Positions 5,586-7,599 of a stretch of DNA of 7,599 nt are shown piece after piece. Source of the DNA: an uncultured Ruminococcus sp. Its GTDB lineage: Bacteria; Bacillota; Clostridia; Oscillospirales; Acutalibacteraceae. The position numbers were made by a program, and so were the translations under genes. Under the pieces are notes generated by a model that made no database searches, was not told the DNA's origin, and saw nothing but the letters and a program-made list of their open reading frames with translations. Numbering within the stretch: position 1 is the first letter of the stretch; each line of letters opens with the position of its first letter. Location: contig CALBHM010000438.1 in assembly GCA_937892835.1 (NCBI GenBank), positions 1-7,599 on the forward strand, read 5' to 3'.

Positions 5586-5879
5586 ATGACACCGAGAGAC
5601 CGCAGACAATATAACACTCCGCTTGCACACAGAATATGTGAAAAGCTGGAACTGCCCGAGGACGTTCTTCGAAATTGCAGTCATATTGAGCTGGTTTCAA
5701 ACTGCTGCGCTATGGTAGACGGTTGCAAAAGCGTTATGGAATATGACGATACGGTTATCAAGCTTTGCCTCGGAAAAAGCTGCGTAAAATTCACGGGATA
5801 TGATTTGACAATCAAGTCACTTTCACTTGAGCAGGCAATGATTGAAGGAAAAATCATCTCTTTAGAATTCAGCGAATGA
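5586..5879 (+). CDS. yqfC: Sporulation protein YqfC
   Basis: A 97-residue protein matching the YqfC family in length and layout. A basic, polar N-terminus (TPRDRRQYNT) is followed by the KLELPEDVL segment, a beta-rich core (HIELVSNCCAMVDGCKSVMEYDDTVIKL) and the typical end of the family, LTIKSLSLEQAMIEGKI. YqfC is a conserved small protein of endospore formers encoded directly before yqfD. In B. subtilis it belongs to the mother-cell sigma-E regulon, and its biochemical role is unknown. Start: ATG 5586 is chosen over the in-frame GTG 5577, because GGGTGA (5575-5580) acts as ribosome-binding site 5 nt before it. The protein has five cysteines, more than expected. The gene is divergent from the spoVV-like gene and followed 9 bp later by yqfD. 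Confidence 0.85.
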   Translation: MTPRDRRQYNTPLAHRICEKLELPEDVLRNCSHIELVSNCCAMVDGCKSVMEYDDTVIKLCLGKSCVKFTGYDLTIKSLSLEQAMIEGKIISLEFSE

Positions 5880-5888
5880 GGTTTCAAT

Positions 5889-7067
5889 ATGATTTTCAGT
5901 CTTTTTCATTTGATTTTCGGCTGTGTTTATTTCACGGCGAGCGGCGGCTTTGCCGAAAGATTCATAAACTTTTGCACCGCTAAGGGGATACAGCTTTGGG
6001 GAATAAGAAAAAAATCTTACGGCCTGACGGCATGCACAACGATTGACGGCTACAAAAAAATAAAAAGTGCCGCCCAAGCGAGCGGCATGAGAGTGAGAAT
6101 AAAAAAGAAAGTAGGACTTCCTTTTGTCATCCGAAAATATGAAAGTCACACGGGACTGTTTGTCGGATTGTTTGTTGTGCTTTTTATTCTTTCAATTATG
6201 TCTAATCATATTTGGGTTGTCAATATTCACGGAAACACAACCGTTGACGATGAAAAAATCGCTGAGGTTTTCTCCGACGCCGGTTTAAACCTCGGGGTCA
6301 GGAAAAATAAATTTGACGCAAGCGACATTAATTCCGACGCTGTTCTGAGCATCGGCGAGCTTTCATGGGCATCAATCAACATTGACGGTTCGGTTGCCGA
6401 AATTGAGGTCAGAGAAGCCATGCACAGACCAAGCCTTGAAAAATACTACGGCACTTCAAACCTTGTAGCAAGCAAGGACGGTCAGGTTGAAATCATTGAA
6501 CCGTATAAGGGGGCTGCCGCAGTCAAGGGCGGCCAAACCGTTATGCAAGGCAGTCTGCTCGTCAGCGGAGTAAGTCACGTCCGAAGCGGAATGTCCGTAT
6601 TCAACGACGCCGACGGTTATGTTGTCGCAAGGACAAAAATAAACGTCGACGTACCGATTAAAAATAATTATATTGAACTGAAACCCAAAACAAAAAAGGT
6701 ATATTCACTCTGTTTTTTAGGCAAGGAATTTTCGCTTTCACGAAAGCATGATGCCGATATGGTTTATCGCCACAAAGCATGGCTTTACATTCACGGGGTT
6801 AAAATGCCGTTCGGAATTTTTTATACTCAGTACACCGATTTTGAAGAAGAAAACCAAACTGCCGATAAAAATTTTTCCGAGCTATCGGCTCTCAACGACT
6901 ATGCATTGAAAAGCTATCATGACACACTCCATGCACAAATCATTTCACAAAAAATTGAAATAAAAAACAGTACAATAAAGGGCGAATACAGCACCTTTGA
7001 AAATATCGGGAAGCGAGTTCCGTTTGAAACAGAGGAAACACCGGCCGAGCAAATTACCGAAGATTGA
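5889..7067 (+). CDS. yqfD: Sporulation protein YqfD
   Basis: A 392-residue protein of the YqfD family, normal in length. An N-terminal ~85-residue cytosolic domain includes GIRKKSYGLTACTTIDGYKKI. One transmembrane helix follows at about 88-104 (TGLFVGLFVVLFILSIM). An external part begins with VVNIHGNTTVDDEKI, which resembles the POTRA-like start found after the membrane helix in FtsQ/DivIB-type proteins. The glutamate-rich C-terminus (about 376-392) is probably disordered. YqfD is needed for efficient sporulation in the Firmicutes studied, is sigma-E-controlled in B. subtilis, and its mechanism is not established. The ATG at 5889 is preceded by GAGGT overlapping the yqfC stop codon, so translation is likely coupled. 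Usually phoH follows yqfD; here the next gene is a convergent folT-like gene whose stop codon touches the yqfD stop. Confidence 0.9.
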   Translation: MIFSLFHLIFGCVYFTASGGFAERFINFCTAKGIQLWGIRKKSYGLTACTTIDGYKKIKSAAQASGMRVRIKKKVGLPFVIRKYESHTGLFVGLFVVLFILSIMSNHIWVVNIHGNTTVDDEKIAEVFSDAGLNLGVRKNKFDASDINSDAVLSIGELSWASINIDGSVAEIEVREAMHRPSLEKYYGTSNLVASKDGQVEIIEPYKGAAAVKGGQTVMQGSLLVSGVSHVRSGMSVFNDADGYVVARTKINVDVPIKNNYIELKPKTKKVYSLCFLGKEFSLSRKHDADMVYRHKAWLYIHGVKMPFGIFYTQYTDFEEENQTADKNFSELSALNDYALKSYHDTLHAQIISQKIEIKNSTIKGEYSTFENIGKRVPFETEETPAEQITED

Positions 7068-7589
7068 TTAGGCTGCAAGCTTGACCTTTTGCAGCAGCTT
7101 TGCACGGTCAAGCACAAGCTCGGCAAAAATTATTTCGACTACGCTCATTACGACAAACTGTATCGCTCTTGTTGCAAGCAGAGCGGTAAAAGCCTTGGTA
7201 TAGAGAATCGAAATGAACAGCGTATTGAGAAGCAGTCCGCATACAAGCTGAGTTGAAAGCACGGCGATAACTATTCTCGGGAAGTTACACTTCTTGTAAA
7301 GAAGCATGCCGAAAACCAGTCCCGTTATTGCCGCTGTAACGGTAAATCCGGGGAAATAAGCACCCGTGGGCATGAGTATAGCTCCGATAAAATCAACGAG
7401 CGCACCGACAACCGCTCCGCCGACAGGGCCTGAAATACAGGCGGCGAGCATCACAGCAACAAACGCAAACTCAATCTTTGTGTTCCAAAGATTAACAACG
7501 GGAACCAGTCTGCCGAGCACCACGCCTGCCGCAGTCAGCAAAGCGAGGACGCAAATTTGTTTTGTTACATTTTTCTTTTTTGTGTTCAT
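7068..7589 (-). CDS. folT: Folate ECF transporter substrate-binding subunit (FolT-like)
   Basis: A 173-residue integral membrane protein with about six hydrophobic segments, the size and layout of ECF transporter S components. A basic N-terminus (MNTKKKNVTKQ) precedes the first helix. The conserved stretch GPVGGAVVGALVDFIGAILMP (54-74), then TGAYFPGFTVTAAITGLVFG (75-94), is typical of the FolT/QueT-like group. It would bind folate at the membrane and depend on the shared EcfT-EcfA-EcfA' module encoded elsewhere. Vitamin specificity is inferred from similarity; another S-component substrate is possible. The ATG at 7589 leaves only 10 bases of upstream sequence (T-rich, no ribosome-binding site visible), so the start is likely but unproven. 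A promoter or tetrahydrofolate riboswitch would lie outside the window. The gene is convergent with yqfD, with no intergenic bases. Confidence 0.82.
   Translation of the reverse strand: MNTKKKNVTKQICVLALLTAAGVVLGRLVPVVNLWNTKIEFAFVAVMLAACISGPVGGAVVGALVDFIGAILMPTGAYFPGFTVTAAITGLVFGMLLYKKCNFPRIVIAVLSTQLVCGLLLNTLFISILYTKAFTALLATRAIQFVVMSVVEIIFAELVLDRAKLLQKVKLAA
7072..7095. other. Inverted repeat just past the yqfD stop, inside the folT 3' end
   Basis: GCTGCAA (7072-7078) and TTGCAGC (7089-7095) can form a 7-bp stem (8 with a G-U pair on the plus strand) four bases after the yqfD stop codon. No T-run follows, so it is at best a weak terminator or 3'-end protector for the yqfCD mRNA. It also encodes part of the FolT C-terminus (residues LLQKVKLA), so the symmetry could be incidental. 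Confidence 0.25.
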
Positions 7590-7599
7590 AAAATAAAAC

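Noticed and set aside
5862..6149. 95-codon minus-strand frame opposite the start of yqfD
   Set aside because: It is a shadow of the conserved yqfD N-terminus with no homology that I recognise.
1..7599. CRISPR array, insertion sequence, tRNA, rRNA, SRP RNA or phage genes
   Set aside because: I looked for regular short repeats with spacers, transposase-like proteins, cloverleaf structures and the SRP RNA tetraloop region and saw none.
7590..7599. Tetrahydrofolate riboswitch upstream of folT
   Set aside because: Only 10 bases of upstream sequence are present, so nothing can be judged.

Overview
The window looks like a chromosomal segment of a spore-forming, anaerobic Firmicute of class Clostridia, probably family Oscillospiraceae/Ruminococcaceae. 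Three things point there: a dockerin type I protein (cellulosome- or amylosome-type secreted proteins of gut Ruminococcus and relatives), the Firmicute gene order ylxM-ffh-rpsP-khpA, and sporulation genes yqfC, yqfD and a spoVV/ylbJ homologue. Genus and species cannot be fixed from this sequence alone. I see no mobile element, CRISPR array, tRNA or rRNA.

Left part (1-2950). The window opens inside a plus-strand gene whose visible end encodes an Ig-like segment and a C-terminal dockerin. It converges on a minus-strand housekeeping operon, read right to left: ylxM, ffh (SRP54), rpsP (ribosomal protein S16), khpA (KH-domain RNA chaperone). A strong hairpin at 481-514 lies between the two converging genes and can terminate both. 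The operon starts from a consensus sigma-A promoter (TTGACA, 17 bp, TATAAT; 2898-2926), and a 10-bp hairpin sits at the predicted 5' end of the mRNA. The rimM-trmD-rplS genes that often follow khpA in Firmicutes are not here.

Gap (2844-3085). Besides the promoter and hairpin, this AT-rich 242-bp stretch holds a repeated motif, TGTGGAAAA followed by TGTKGAAA, at about 2972 and 3053. The first element resembles a DnaA box (TTTTCCACA on the minus strand).

Middle part (3086-5535). A second minus-strand cluster, probably one operon, contains a SpoVV/YlbJ-type polytopic membrane protein (the B. subtilis protein carries dipicolinic acid into the forespore), a 72-residue cysteine-rich protein of unknown function, and a class I glycerate kinase. 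Gaps are 42 and 17 bp.

Right part (5536-7599). Divergent from the SpoVV gene, across about 59 bp, is yqfC-yqfD, a sporulation pair controlled by sigma-E in B. subtilis. So three sporulation-type genes share one intergenic region. yqfD converges on a folT-like gene for the substrate-binding subunit of a folate ECF transporter; their stop codons touch with no base between. The folT promoter and any riboswitch lie beyond the right edge.

I see no clearly new defence or mobile system. The items most worth following are the grouping of sporulation genes with a glycerate kinase and a putative zinc protein, and the DnaA-box-like repeats beside the ylxM promoter.
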